In this document: positions 1 to 8,152 of the stretch, piece after piece | Layout of the letters: each line of letters opens with the position of its first letter | Position numbering within the stretch: the stretch's first letter is position 1 | Assembly: GCF_004135585.1 (NCBI RefSeq) | Contig: NZ_CP035501.1 | Location: 2,861,501-2,925,500, forward strand | Origin: Sphingosinicella sp. BN140058 | GTDB taxonomy: Bacteria; Pseudomonadota; Alphaproteobacteria; Sphingomonadales; Sphingomonadaceae | Direction of reading: 5' to 3' | Length of the DNA stretch: 64,000 nucleotides | The notes under the pieces: model-generated | Told to the model about the DNA's origin: nothing | Seen by the model: the letters and a program-made list of their open reading frames with translations, nothing else | Databases searched by the model: none | Made by a program: the position numbers and the translations under genes

Positions 1-1
1 C

Positions 2-418
2 CCGTTCCTAAGCCTGCTGCGAGATCCGGACACCTATGAGCGCTTCGCCCAGATCGTTCTGGTCCATTCGGTGCGACGGGTGAGCGATCTTGCCTGGCGC
101 GACCAATTGACCGCCCAACTCGCCGACGACCCGCTGATCCGCGACCAGGCCTTGCTCCAGCTCACCTATCTGCCGACCGTGACCCGGGAGCCATTCCCGA
201 CCCGGGGCCGCATTCAGGCGCTCATCGATAACAACATCCTGTTCGGACCGCCGGTTCATGGGCCGGCTCGGCTCGATCCCGCTCTCGACCGCGTGATGCT
301 GTGCGGCAGCAGCGCCATGATCTCGGATCTGTCCGGCCGCCTGGCTGCCCTTGGCTTCGAGGAGGGGTCGAATGCACGCCCGGCGCATTTCGCGGTGGAG
401 CGCGCTTTCGTCGGATGA
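2..418 (+). CDS. fpr: Ferredoxin--NADP+ reductase, C-terminal part (truncated by window edge)
   Basis: The reading frame is open from base 2 and ends at TGA 416-418, giving the last 138 residues of the protein. It matches the NADP-binding half of bacterial FAD-dependent ferredoxin/flavodoxin-NADP reductases. Visible signatures are the segment RDPDTYERF followed by IVLVHSVR, the stretch LTYLPTVTREPF, and the motif VMLCGSSAMI that contacts NADP. The C-terminus AHFAVERAFVG is typical of the alphaproteobacterial Fpr family. The enzyme moves electrons between NADPH and ferredoxin or flavodoxin in the cytoplasm. The start, FAD-binding domain and promoter lie outside the window. The next gene is convergent and only about 10 bases away. 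Confidence 0.9.
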   Translation, partial: PFLSLLRDPDTYERFAQIVLVHSVRRVSDLAWRDQLTAQLADDPLIRDQALLQLTYLPTVTREPFPTRGRIQALIDNNILFGPPVHGPARLDPALDRVMLCGSSAMISDLSGRLAALGFEEGSNARPAHFAVERAFVG

Positions 419-428
419 TCGTCCGCGC

Positions 429-812
429 TCAGCGGTGCTGGGTCGCCTTCCCGAGCGCCGCGACGCAGCTCGCGCGATCGAAATCGCGCCCGTCGGGCAG
501 GCGCGCGTCGACATGGATGACGATCGGATCGCCTCCGCCGCGTGGCGGATAGAAATAGACGTCGAGCACGCACGCCGGTCCCGAAAATTGCAGCTTGCGC
601 GCCGAACCTTCGCGAACGTCGAGCTCGGGCCGGCCGAACTGCGCTTCGATGACCCGGGCGGTGCGGCCGATCACGGTTTCGAGACCGACGACGCTGTAGA
701 CGCGCGGCGGCGGCAACTGGACTCGCGGCGCTGTCGTGGCAGTCCCTTCGGTCTTGGCGACGCAGGCCCCCAGGATCGGCAGCAGCAGGAGAGGCGCGAT
801 TTGGAGCTTCAT
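429..812 (-). CDS. Small lipoprotein of unknown function
   Basis: A 127-residue protein with an N-terminal signal peptide and lipobox ending LGAC around residue 17, so it is probably a lipoprotein. The mature part is mostly polar, with a second pair of cysteines (near PACVLDV and ASCVAAL) that could form a disulfide. The segment FYPPRGGGDP precedes the second cysteine. The start codon overlaps the stop of the upstream membrane-protein gene by four bases (809-812), so the two are translationally coupled and probably act together. I do not recognise a named family; no function is proposed. Confidence 0.75.
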   Translation of the reverse strand: MKLQIAPLLLLPILGACVAKTEGTATTAPRVQLPPPRVYSVVGLETVIGRTARVIEAQFGRPELDVREGSARKLQFSGPACVLDVYFYPPRGGGDPIVIHVDARLPDGRDFDRASCVAALGKATQHR

Positions 813-1495
813 CTCTTGCCCTTGTGGAACATGTGCGTGGCAGCCGCTGCCCCTAACAAAGGCGCGAGCAGATTGGCAAAGGGAATGAGGAACAGCCAGG
901 TCGCACCCAGGCCGAGCAGCGCCCGCTGGGGCCGAGTCCGCTTCAGCCATGCGTCGAACGCCGCGCCGTCGAGGTGCCGTGCCGCCACCATTTCGCCAAG
1001 GTCCCGGCCGAGCGCCAGGCTGTTGACGGCCGAGAACAGGAGCAGCGGACCGAGGCCGGTGATCAAAAGCAGGACGTAGAAAGGCAAAGCGATCAGGTTC
1101 CACAGCAGAAGGCGCGCCACCGATCGCGCTGACAGAGCAAGGCTTCGTGGGAGCGGTACGGGCCGCCCTCTGGCTCCAGGGTAATGGCGGGCTTCGACCG
1201 CTTCGACGATCTCGTCGGAGAAGATGCCGATGACGCCGATGGCGATCGCCGGGAACAGGAACACGAGTGCGGCACCCCCAAGCAGCAGCGCCGCAACCGT
1301 GCCGCCCCCGGCCCCCAGCCGGCAGCGGCCGCCAATCCAGGGGTTGGCGCAGGGATCCACGCCGGCGAGGAGCCATCCGGCCGCGCCGGCGACGAGCCCG
1401 AACAGCAGCAGCGTCAGCAGCAGCGATTTGACCAATACCTTCAGAAAGGCACGGTCCCCGATCTGGCCGAAGGCGAGGGCAAAAGCGGAAAGCAT
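809..1495 (-). CDS. EI24/CysZ-like integral membrane protein
   Basis: A 228-residue membrane protein with about five hydrophobic segments (for example KSLLLTLLLFGLVAG near residue 25, a long one near residue 75, and LLLWNLIALPFYVLLLITG near residue 130). The pattern ARHLDGAAFDAWLKRTR followed by a terminal hydrophobic pair resembles the EI24-domain family, which includes the sulfate permease CysZ. The start ATG at 1495 places the first helix correctly; the open frame extends upstream but has no membrane character there. It overlaps the following lipoprotein gene by ATGA. Transport of a small anion is possible by family resemblance only; no sulfur-assimilation genes are adjacent. Confidence 0.75.
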   Translation of the reverse strand: MLSAFALAFGQIGDRAFLKVLVKSLLLTLLLFGLVAGAAGWLLAGVDPCANPWIGGRCRLGAGGGTVAALLLGGAALVFLFPAIAIGVIGIFSDEIVEAVEARHYPGARGRPVPLPRSLALSARSVARLLLWNLIALPFYVLLLITGLGPLLLFSAVNSLALGRDLGEMVAARHLDGAAFDAWLKRTRPQRALLGLGATWLFLIPFANLLAPLLGAAAATHMFHKGKR

Positions 1496-1591
1496 CCGCC
1501 TTGCTGCCCCGTGAGACTCGCGCTGGTCAAGGTTGATCGCTCCGTGCCGCGCGGCTACGGCCCGATCTTTCCCGGCTGAGAAAGAGAGAAT

Positions 1592-2590
1592 GTGACCGAT
1601 ACCCGCCTCGACGTCCTTTGCATCGGCAATGCCATTGTCGACGTCATCGCCGTCGCCGACGAAGGCTTCCTTGTCGCCGAGGGGCTCGACAAGGGATCGA
1701 TGCGGCTGATCGATGCGGACGAGGCGACGCGGCTCTATGGCAAGATGGGTCCCGGCCGCGAGATCAGCGGCGGCTCGGCCGGCAACACGGCCGCGGGCAT
1801 CGCCATGCTCGGCGCCCGGGCGGGCTTCGTCGGTCAGGTCGCGAACGATCAATTGGGTGAAGTCTACGCCCACGACATCCGCTCGATCGGGGTGGAATTC
1901 ACCACGCCCTTCCGCGACAGCGGCGACGTTCCGACCGCGCGCTGCCTCATCCTCGTCACGCCCGATGCGCAGCGGACGATGAACACCTTCCTCGGCGCAG
2001 CCCAGCATCTCGACACCGCCAGGCTCGACGAAGCGCAGGTGAAGGATGCCGCCATCCTCTATCTCGAAGGCTATCTGTGGGATCCGGAGACGCCGCGTGC
2101 GGCCATGGAGCGCGCGATCGAAGTGGCGCATGCGGCGGGTCGCCGCGTCGCCTTCACCCTGTCGGACAGCTTCTGCGTCGATCGTCACCGTGACGGTTTC
2201 CTGAAGCTGATCGACGACAAGAAGGTCGACATTCTGTTCGCCAACGAGGCTGAGATCATCTCGCTGAGCGGCAGCGACGATTTCGACGCGGCAATCGCCA
2301 GCATCGCACCGCGGGTTCCGCTGCTCGTCGTCACCAGGAGCGAGAAGGGTGCGGTTGCGGTCCAGAACGGCCAGCGCGTCGACGTTCCGGCGGAGCCGGT
2401 CGCCCAGATCGTCGACACCACCGGCGCAGGCGACCTGTTCGCCGCCGGCTTCCTCACCGGGATTGCCCAGCACCGAAGCCTTGAGGACAGTCTCCGGATC
2501 GGCGCGATCGCCGCCGCCGAAGTCATCTCTCTTTACGGCGCCCGCCCGGAAGCCGATCTGAAGGCCATGGTCGCGCAGAAGCTCGGCTGA
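1592..2590 (+). CDS. PfkB-family carbohydrate kinase, probable adenosine kinase
   Basis: A 332-residue ribokinase-fold kinase. Residues near 12-17 read GNAIVD, the region around residue 60 has the substrate-side motif GGSAGNTAAG, and the C-terminal anion hole and catalytic base are seen in DTTGAGDLFAAGF near residue 275. This arrangement matches the alphaproteobacterial adenosine kinase / sugar kinase group, which phosphorylates the 5-prime hydroxyl of adenosine with ATP, although a different sugar substrate cannot be excluded. Translation starts at GTG 1592, supported by the purine-rich stretch GAGAAAGAGAGA just upstream; an overlapping ATG at 1590 is out of frame. It diverges from the EI24-like gene, with about 96 bases between the two starts. 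Confidence 0.88.
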   Translation: MTDTRLDVLCIGNAIVDVIAVADEGFLVAEGLDKGSMRLIDADEATRLYGKMGPGREISGGSAGNTAAGIAMLGARAGFVGQVANDQLGEVYAHDIRSIGVEFTTPFRDSGDVPTARCLILVTPDAQRTMNTFLGAAQHLDTARLDEAQVKDAAILYLEGYLWDPETPRAAMERAIEVAHAAGRRVAFTLSDSFCVDRHRDGFLKLIDDKKVDILFANEAEIISLSGSDDFDAAIASIAPRVPLLVVTRSEKGAVAVQNGQRVDVPAEPVAQIVDTTGAGDLFAAGFLTGIAQHRSLEDSLRIGAIAAAEVISLYGARPEADLKAMVAQKLG

Positions 2591-2808
2591 CGCGAGGCGC
2601 GGCGAAAGCAGGGCTGCCGCCGGCCGTCCGCTGCGCCGCGTCCACCGGCAGTGCGTGCGCTCCGACCGATGTCCTGAGCCGATTCATGCGATCTGCCGCA
2701 TGTCGGGAAGCGCGCCCTCGCGCGTCTAAAGCTTAAGCGGCGACAACGGGCACGGCAGCATCCGTTCAGCGGACGCTGCTTAGTGACGGCGCAAAGGAGA
2801 ATCGCGCG

Positions 2809-3186
2809 GTGTCACCTGACAGCCTCTATCTGGTGGAATGCGATCCGGGGGCGGCGGCGATGCCGCGCGCTCTGCTGACCGCACACGGCTACGACGTTCA
2901 TGTCGTCGCCGCAGAGGATTTCACGGATCAGGCCGGACGCTGCTCGGGCGCCGTTCTGGTCGCCACCTCCGGGCCCGAGATGCTTTGCGCGCGCGAGGTG
3001 CTTCAGGCGCTCGGCGGAAGGGCGGCGCGGGTGCCTGCGATCATCCTTCGCCCGGGCTGCGACGCCGGCGATGCCGCGAAGCTGCTCAACACCGGGGCGT
3101 ACGACATCGTTGACGAGCCGGAGCCCGGTGAGGCTCTGCTGCGCGCCCTGTTCCCGCTCGTCAAAGGATCCGGGCTGCCGGTGTGA
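2809..3186 (+). CDS. Degenerate response-regulator receiver-like protein
   Basis: A 125-residue single-domain protein whose layout follows a CheY-type receiver: LYLVECDPG at the first strand, GYDVHVV at the second, VPAIILRPG at the fourth and LNTGAYDIVDEPEP near the end. The usual phosphorylatable aspartate is replaced in VLVATSG, and the conserved lysine before proline is replaced by glutamate in DEP. It therefore looks like a pseudo-receiver that cannot be phosphorylated in the normal way and may act by protein contact. The GTG start at 2809 has a clear AAAGGAG site about 10 bases upstream. A strong hairpin terminator follows. No partner kinase is adjacent. Confidence 0.7.
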   Translation: MSPDSLYLVECDPGAAAMPRALLTAHGYDVHVVAAEDFTDQAGRCSGAVLVATSGPEMLCAREVLQALGGRAARVPAIILRPGCDAGDAAKLLNTGAYDIVDEPEPGEALLRALFPLVKGSGLPV

Positions 3187-3221
3187 GGGCGGGCGGCGCT
3201 GTCGCCGAGGAGAAGCGCAAC

Positions 3222-3250
3222 AAAAAAGGGAGGCTTTCGCCTCCCTTTTT
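3222..3250. terminator. Bidirectional intrinsic terminator
   Basis: A perfect 12-bp stem, AAAAAGGGAGGC pairing with GCCTCCCTTTTT around a TTTC loop. It has a T-run on one side and an A-run on the other, so it can stop transcription from both converging genes (the receiver-like gene and the permease). Confidence 0.9.
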
Positions 3251-3267
3251 CCTGATCGTCGCCTCGC

Positions 3268-4848
3268 TCAGCGCGGGTCCGAAACGCCGGGCACGTCCGG
3301 CGCGAGATCATGAATCTCGGGCTCGTGGACCTCGACGATGCCGCGGCCGAGATGACTGACATGGCGGCCATAGACCAGATAGACCAGGATGCCGATCGCC
3401 GCCCACACGACGAACACCAGGATCGCCTGCCAAGGAAGGTTGAGGAACAGGAAGATCGTCCCCGCAATGGTCAGCGGACCGATCAGCCAGAGGGCGGGGG
3501 TCTTGAACGATCGTTGGACGTTGGGCGCCGTGCGGCGCAGGATCATCACGCAGAACGCGACCATCATGAACGCGTAGAGCGTTCCTGCATTGGCCCAGTC
3601 GGCGAGCTGACCGACCGGGAAGAAGGCCGCGCCCAGAGCCGTGACGACGCCGGTGATTCCGGTAACGATGTGCGGAGTCTTCCACTTCGGATGCACCGTC
3701 GCCAGCCGGGCCGGCAGCAGCCCGTCCCGCGCCATCACGAAGAAGATGCGGGTCTGGCCGAACAGCAGGATCAGGATGACGGAGGGCAATGCGAAGCCGG
3801 CTGCGTAGCCGAGCGCGTTGCCGACACCGGACCAGCCGATCTGGCGAAGGACATGGGCGAGCGCCTCGTTCGAGCAGACCAGGGCGTCGGCATATTGGGG
3901 CAGCGCGCATTGACGGGCCAGTTCCTCGGATCCGGTCGGGAAGGGGATTCCGTTCGGCCCCATGATCGGCTGTCCGCCGACGGTGCCGATCGCGCCGGCT
4001 GCGACCAGGATGTAGAAGATCGTGCAGAAGAGCAGCGATCCGATCAGGCCGATGGGAACGTTGCGCTGGGGGTTCTTGGTCTCCTCGGCTGCGGTCGAGA
4101 CCGCGTCGAAGCCGACATAAGCGAAGAAGATGGTGGCAGCCGCGCCGACGGCGCCGACTCCAGTGCCGAGGCCGCCGAAGATCCCGGCGGGCAGGAACGG
4201 ATTGAAGCGCTCGGCGGAGAAATGCTCGTTCGGCAGGGTAAGGAGAATGAACGCGGTCAGCGCAGTCACCTTGATCGCGACCAGCACGGCGTTGACGCGG
4301 GCGGATTCGCTGGTGCCGATCATCAGCAGCCAGGTCACCAGCAGAGCGATTGCGGCAGCCGGGAGGTTGACCAGACCGCCGGGGGCGCCGCCAAGGGCGA
4401 GCGGCCCTGCCGTCATCCATGGCGGCAACGTGACGCCCAGTGTCTGGTTGAGGAAGGTGCCGGTGAAGTAACCGGACCAGCCGACCGAGACGGCGCTGGC
4501 GGCGACCAGATATTCGAGCACGAGCGCCCAGCCGACGGTCCAGGCGAGGAATTCGCCCATCGAAGCATAGGTATAGGTGTAGGCGGAGCCGGCCACCGGC
4601 ACCATCGCTGCAATCTCGGCATAGCAGAGCGCGGCGACGATGCAGATGGCACCGGCGATCGCGAAGGCCAGCATCAGCCCCGGCCCGGCTTTCTGCGCGC
4701 CCGCCGCCGTCAAAACGAAGATGCCGGTTCCGATCACGCAGCCGATGCCGAACAGAGTCAGCTGGAACGCGCCCAGCGTACGGTGCAGCGACTTTTTCTC
4801 GGCGGTGGCAAGAATGGCATCGAGAGGCTTTACGCGCCCGAAAATCAT
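3268..4848 (-). CDS. APC-superfamily amino acid permease (cationic amino acid transporter type)
   Basis: A 526-residue inner membrane transporter with about 12 to 14 hydrophobic segments. The N-terminus carries KSLHRTLGAF and then GIGCVIGTGIFVLTA, the APC-family first helix with its broken GIG substrate site; the later stretch FFAYVGFDAVSTAAEE is the characteristic helix 6 of CAT/YfnA-type permeases. Large loops contain cysteines near residues 315-325. It likely imports an amino acid with protons. The ATG at 4848 gives a normal N-terminus for the family. The gene stands alone on its strand and shares the terminator at 3222-3250 with its convergent neighbour. Confidence 0.9.
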   Translation of the reverse strand: MIFGRVKPLDAILATAEKKSLHRTLGAFQLTLFGIGCVIGTGIFVLTAAGAQKAGPGLMLAFAIAGAICIVAALCYAEIAAMVPVAGSAYTYTYASMGEFLAWTVGWALVLEYLVAASAVSVGWSGYFTGTFLNQTLGVTLPPWMTAGPLALGGAPGGLVNLPAAAIALLVTWLLMIGTSESARVNAVLVAIKVTALTAFILLTLPNEHFSAERFNPFLPAGIFGGLGTGVGAVGAAATIFFAYVGFDAVSTAAEETKNPQRNVPIGLIGSLLFCTIFYILVAAGAIGTVGGQPIMGPNGIPFPTGSEELARQCALPQYADALVCSNEALAHVLRQIGWSGVGNALGYAAGFALPSVILILLFGQTRIFFVMARDGLLPARLATVHPKWKTPHIVTGITGVVTALGAAFFPVGQLADWANAGTLYAFMMVAFCVMILRRTAPNVQRSFKTPALWLIGPLTIAGTIFLFLNLPWQAILVFVVWAAIGILVYLVYGRHVSHLGRGIVEVHEPEIHDLAPDVPGVSDPR

Positions 4849-4985
4849 TTACCCGTCCCCTTGGAAAAACATGGGCGCGTCTGAGGGCGCCCTTCTTGGA
4901 ATGGCGCGGAACCTAAACGCTAAATCCTCGGGCGCAAAGCAGGAAAGCGGCGCGGGCGGGACGCGTACCCGGCGCCAGGAGGCGT

Positions 4986-5363
4986 TCAGCGGGCAAGCAT
5001 CGGCCCGAGCGGGCGGCCGCCGAACAGGTGAACATGGAGGTGCGGCACCTCCTGTCCGCCATGGCCGCCGACGTTGGCGAGAAGGCGGTAGCCGGGTGTC
5101 ACCAGATCGTGCGACCGCGCGACGTGGCCGATCGCGCGGACGAAGCCGGCGATCTCGGCGTCCGAGCCTCGGGCGGAGAAATCTTCCCACGAGACGTAAG
5201 CACCCTTGGGAATGATCAGGATGTGGGTCGGCGCGGCCGGGTTGATGTCGTGGAAGGCAAGCGCCCATTCGTCCTCGTAGACAGTCCGGTTCGGTATCTC
5301 GCCGCGGAGGATTTTGGCGAAGATGTTGGCGTGATCATAGGGGCTGGTCGCGTCGATCGCCAT
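4986..5363 (-). CDS. Histidine triad (HIT) nucleotide-binding protein
   Basis: A 125-residue HIT-family hydrolase. The family motif is seen in HLHVHLFGG near residues 109-117, with the catalytic middle histidine, and the N-terminal FAKILRGEIP is typical of the HINT branch, which hydrolyses purine nucleoside phosphoramidates such as aminoacyl-adenylates. The ATG at 5363 gives a normal full-length protein; an upstream extension of the open frame has Arg-rich non-family sequence and is not used. It is divergent from the sspB-like gene, with 181 bases between the two starts holding both promoters. Confidence 0.92.
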   Translation of the reverse strand: MAIDATSPYDHANIFAKILRGEIPNRTVYEDEWALAFHDINPAAPTHILIIPKGAYVSWEDFSARGSDAEIAGFVRAIGHVARSHDLVTPGYRLLANVGGHGGQEVPHLHVHLFGGRPLGPMLAR

Positions 5364-5544
5364 GGATGGAGTTCCTTGTCTGCTGGCCTGCTCAGGGGCA
5401 GCCTTAGGACCTCCTCGCCGGACGGGAAAGTATCGCCGCATCGCCCGGGACGCATGCGCAATCGCCCCCCGGATTGCACCGATCTCGTGCAGTCCGAGCG
5501 CGCAAATGCTTGACCCGCTCGGACGCGGCGCTACCACGGGCCTC

Positions 5545-6027
5545 ATGCAGGACGATATGCCCGATAGCCTGATTCCCTATGACGAGATCGTGCAGGAGGC
5601 CCTGCGCGCGGTCGTCGGCCGCGTGCTTGGCGAAGTGGAATCGACCGGGCGGCTTCCCGGCGAGCACCATTTCTACATTACCTTCAAGACCGCGGCCGCG
5701 GGCGTCGATATTCCGCGCCACCTTTCCGAGCGGTTCCCCGACGAGATGACCATCGTCATCCAGAACCGCTTTTGGGATCTGAAGGTTGCGGAAGACGGCT
5801 TCGAAGTCGGTCTCAGCTTCAATCAGATGCCGGCTCGGCTCGTCATTCCCTTCTCCGCGATTACCGGCTTCGTCGATCCGGCGGTCAATTTCGCCCTGCA
5901 GTTCCAGGCGCAGGCGGACGAAGCCGATCTCCAGGATCATGAGCAGGCGGAGAACGACCATCCCGCCCCCGAGCCGGTCGAGGATGGGTCGAACGTCGTC
6001 TCGATCGATTTCAGCCGCAAGAAGTAA
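5545..6027 (+). CDS. sspB: SspB-family ClpXP adaptor protein
   Basis: A 160-residue protein of the alphaproteobacterial SspB family (stringent starvation protein B). The family start is visible as SLIPYDEIVQEALR, followed by HHFYITFKT and FPDEMTIVIQNRFWDL in the peptide-binding fold, and the extreme C-terminus NVVSIDFSRKK is the short ClpX-docking tail after an acidic flexible linker (QDHEQAENDHPAPEP). It delivers ssrA-tagged and other substrates to ClpXP. ATG 5545 or 5557 are both possible; neither changes the domain. It runs in the same direction as fumC, 154 bases upstream of it. Confidence 0.9.
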   Translation: MQDDMPDSLIPYDEIVQEALRAVVGRVLGEVESTGRLPGEHHFYITFKTAAAGVDIPRHLSERFPDEMTIVIQNRFWDLKVAEDGFEVGLSFNQMPARLVIPFSAITGFVDPAVNFALQFQAQADEADLQDHEQAENDHPAPEPVEDGSNVVSIDFSRKK

Positions 6028-6181
6028 GCGGCGCGCCGCCGTCGTCGCAGCAAAGCTGAGCTTGTAGAGCGGCCACCGAGGTGGTCTCCGTGTCTGCGTG
6101 CCCTCGAAGGGCGCGTTGTCCTTTCCTTGCGCTCCGCGAAGCCATAAAGGGCGCGGCAAAGATCAGCGCAACGGAGTCTTC

Positions 6182-7582
6182 ATGGCATCGCTCACCCCAA
6201 CCCGCACCGAAACCGACAGCTTTGGCCCGATCGACGTCCCCGGCGACAGCTATTGGGGCGCCCAGACCCAGCGCTCTATCCAGAATTTCCCGTTCGGCCC
6301 GCGCGAGACGATGCCGTCCGAGATCGTCCATGCCCTGGGCTTCGTCAAACAGGCGGCGGCCCGGGTGAATGCGAGGATCGGCGGCCTGGATGCGGGGCTC
6401 GCCGAGGCGATCCAGCAGGCGGCCGGTGAGGTTGCGGCAGGCAATCTCGACGATCAGTTCCCGCTGGTGATCTGGCAGACAGGCTCGGGCACCCAATCCA
6501 ACATGAACGCGAACGAGGTAATCGCCGGCCGCGCCAACGAGATCCTGACCGGAAAGCGCGGCGGCAAGAGCCCGGTCCACCCCAATGATCACGTCAACAA
6601 GGGCCAGTCGTCCAACGACAGCTTTCCGACGGCGATGCACATCGCGGCGGCGCGCGCCGTCGAGCAGCGACTGATCCCCGCCCTCGAGACGATGCACCGG
6701 CGCCTCGCCGCGCAGGCGGCCGCGTGGGATCCGATCGTCAAGATCGGCCGCACTCACCTCCAGGACGCGACTCCGCTGACCCTGGGGCAGGAATTCTCCG
6801 GTTATGCGGCGCAGATCGCGGACGGCATCGAGCGCGTGCGCGGCGTGCTGCCGCGCGTGTACCGGCTCGCCCAGGGCGGTACCGCCGTCGGCACCGGCCT
6901 CAACGCGCCCAAAGGCTTTGCCGAGGATTTCGCGGCCGAGGTCGCCAAGCTCACCCGGCTGCCCTTCACCAGCGCACCCAACAAGTTCGAGGCTTTGGCC
7001 AGCCACGACACCCTGGTCGAGCTTTCGGGCGTGCTCAACGTCCTTGCGGTTTCGCTGACCAAGATCGCCAACGACATCCGCCTGCTCGGCTCCGGCCCGC
7101 GCTGCGGTCTCGGTGAATTGAAGCTTCCGGAGAACGAGCCGGGCAGCTCGATCATGCCGGGCAAGGTCAATCCCACCCAGGCCGAGATGCTGACCATGGT
7201 CGCCGCCCAGGTGATGGGCAATCACGTCGCGGTCACCGTCGGCGGGCTTCAGGGCCACATGGAGCTCAACGTGTTCAAGCCGGTGATCGCCGCCAACGTG
7301 CTGCGCTCGATCGATCTGCTTGCCACCGGCATGGAAAGCTTCACCGAGCGCACGCTCGACGGCCTCGAGCCGGACGAGCGCCGCATTTCCGATCTGATGA
7401 ACCGGTCGCTGATGTTGGTGACCGCGCTCGCGCCGGAGATCGGCTACGACAATGCGGCGAACATCGCCAAACACGCCCACAAGAAGGGTCTCACCTTGAA
7501 GGAAGCCGGGCTCGAGCTCGGCCTGGTCGATGCCGAGACCTTCGATCGCGTGGTCAAGCCGGAGACCATGCTCGGCCGGTAA
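6182..7582 (+). CDS. fumC: Class II fumarate hydratase
   Basis: A 466-residue homotetrameric fumarase of the TCA cycle, interconverting fumarate and malate without an iron-sulfur cluster. The superfamily signature [15 protein letters not shown] is present near residue 320, and the other conserved segments are [14 protein letters not shown] near residue 100 and [16 protein letters not shown] near residue 187. These distinguish it from aspartase and argininosuccinate lyase. The ATG at 6182 fits the usual length of 460-470 residues. A strong stem-loop follows the stop codon. Confidence 0.96.
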   Translation: MASLTPTRTETDSFGPIDVPGDSYWGAQTQRSIQNFPFGPRETMPSEIVHALGFVKQAAARVNARIGGLDAGLAEAIQQAAGEVAAGNLDDQFPLVIWQTGSGTQSNMNANEVIAGRANEILTGKRGGKSPVHPNDHVNKGQSSNDSFPTAMHIAAARAVEQRLIPALETMHRRLAAQAAAWDPIVKIGRTHLQDATPLTLGQEFSGYAAQIADGIERVRGVLPRVYRLAQGGTAVGTGLNAPKGFAEDFAAEVAKLTRLPFTSAPNKFEALASHDTLVELSGVLNVLAVSLTKIANDIRLLGSGPRCGLGELKLPENEPGSSIMPGKVNPTQAEMLTMVAAQVMGNHVAVTVGGLQGHMELNVFKPVIAANVLRSIDLLATGMESFTERTLDGLEPDERRISDLMNRSLMLVTALAPEIGYDNAANIAKHAHKKGLTLKEAGLELGLVDAETFDRVVKPETMLGR

Positions 7583-7590
7583 GCGTGTCG

Positions 7591-7623
7591 CGGACGTCGC
7601 CGAGACCATCTCGGAGACGTCCG
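7591..7623 (+). terminator. Stem-loop downstream of fumC
   Basis: CGGACGTC-G-CCGAGA pairs with TCTCGG-A-GACGTCCG across a three-base loop: 14 paired bases with one internal mismatch. There is no clear U-tract, so it may stabilise the 3-prime end rather than terminate efficiently. Confidence 0.6.
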
Positions 7624-7693
7624 TGAACTTCTCGCCTTTGGCCGCTCACCCATCATCGCTTAGAACGCGGACACCGAGGAAGTGGGGGCCGCG

Positions 7694-8152
7694 ATGATCC
7701 AGATAGGCGAAGACGATCTTTCGAGCGAGGACGTGCGCGCGCTGCTCGCGCTGCATCTTTCCGGCATGCACGCCAGTTCGCCGCCGGGACATGTCTTCGC
7801 CCTCGATCTCTCCGGCTTGCAGTCGGCCGCCGTTACGGTCTGGACGGCCCGCATCGATGGCGACCTCGCCGGGATCGGCGCGCTGAAGGATCTCGGTGAC
7901 GGCACCGGTGAGCTCAAGTCGATGCGAACCCACCCCGATCATCTCCGCAAGGGAGTCGCCGCAGCACTGCTCGAATATGCGATCGAGACAGCGAAGCTGC
8001 GCGGCTATCGCCGGCTGAGCATCGAGACCGGGACCGGCGAGGCGTTCGAGCCGGCGCTGGCCCTCTACCGGCGGCGGGGCTTCGAGCATGGAGAGCCGTT
8101 CGGGGAGTACGAGCATACCGCTTTCAACCAGTTGCTTCACTTGAAGCTTTAG
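7694..8152 (+). CDS. GNAT-family N-acetyltransferase
   Basis: A 152-residue acetyltransferase. The acetyl-CoA binding motif A is seen as ELKSMRTHPDHLRKGVAAAL near residues 74-93 (a V for the usual Q/R-x-x-G-x-G/A arrangement, with RKGVAAALL), and motif B follows as LALYRRRGFEH near residue 130. It resembles PA4534/YhbS-like small GNAT proteins; the substrate is unknown. The ATG at 7694 is preceded by GAGGAAGTGGG. Its stop codon interlocks with the stop codon of the convergent beta-glucuronidase gene: the four bases 8149-8152 serve both. Confidence 0.85.
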   Translation: MIQIGEDDLSSEDVRALLALHLSGMHASSPPGHVFALDLSGLQSAAVTVWTARIDGDLAGIGALKDLGDGTGELKSMRTHPDHLRKGVAAALLEYAIETAKLRGYRRLSIETGTGEAFEPALALYRRRGFEHGEPFGEYEHTAFNQLLHLKL

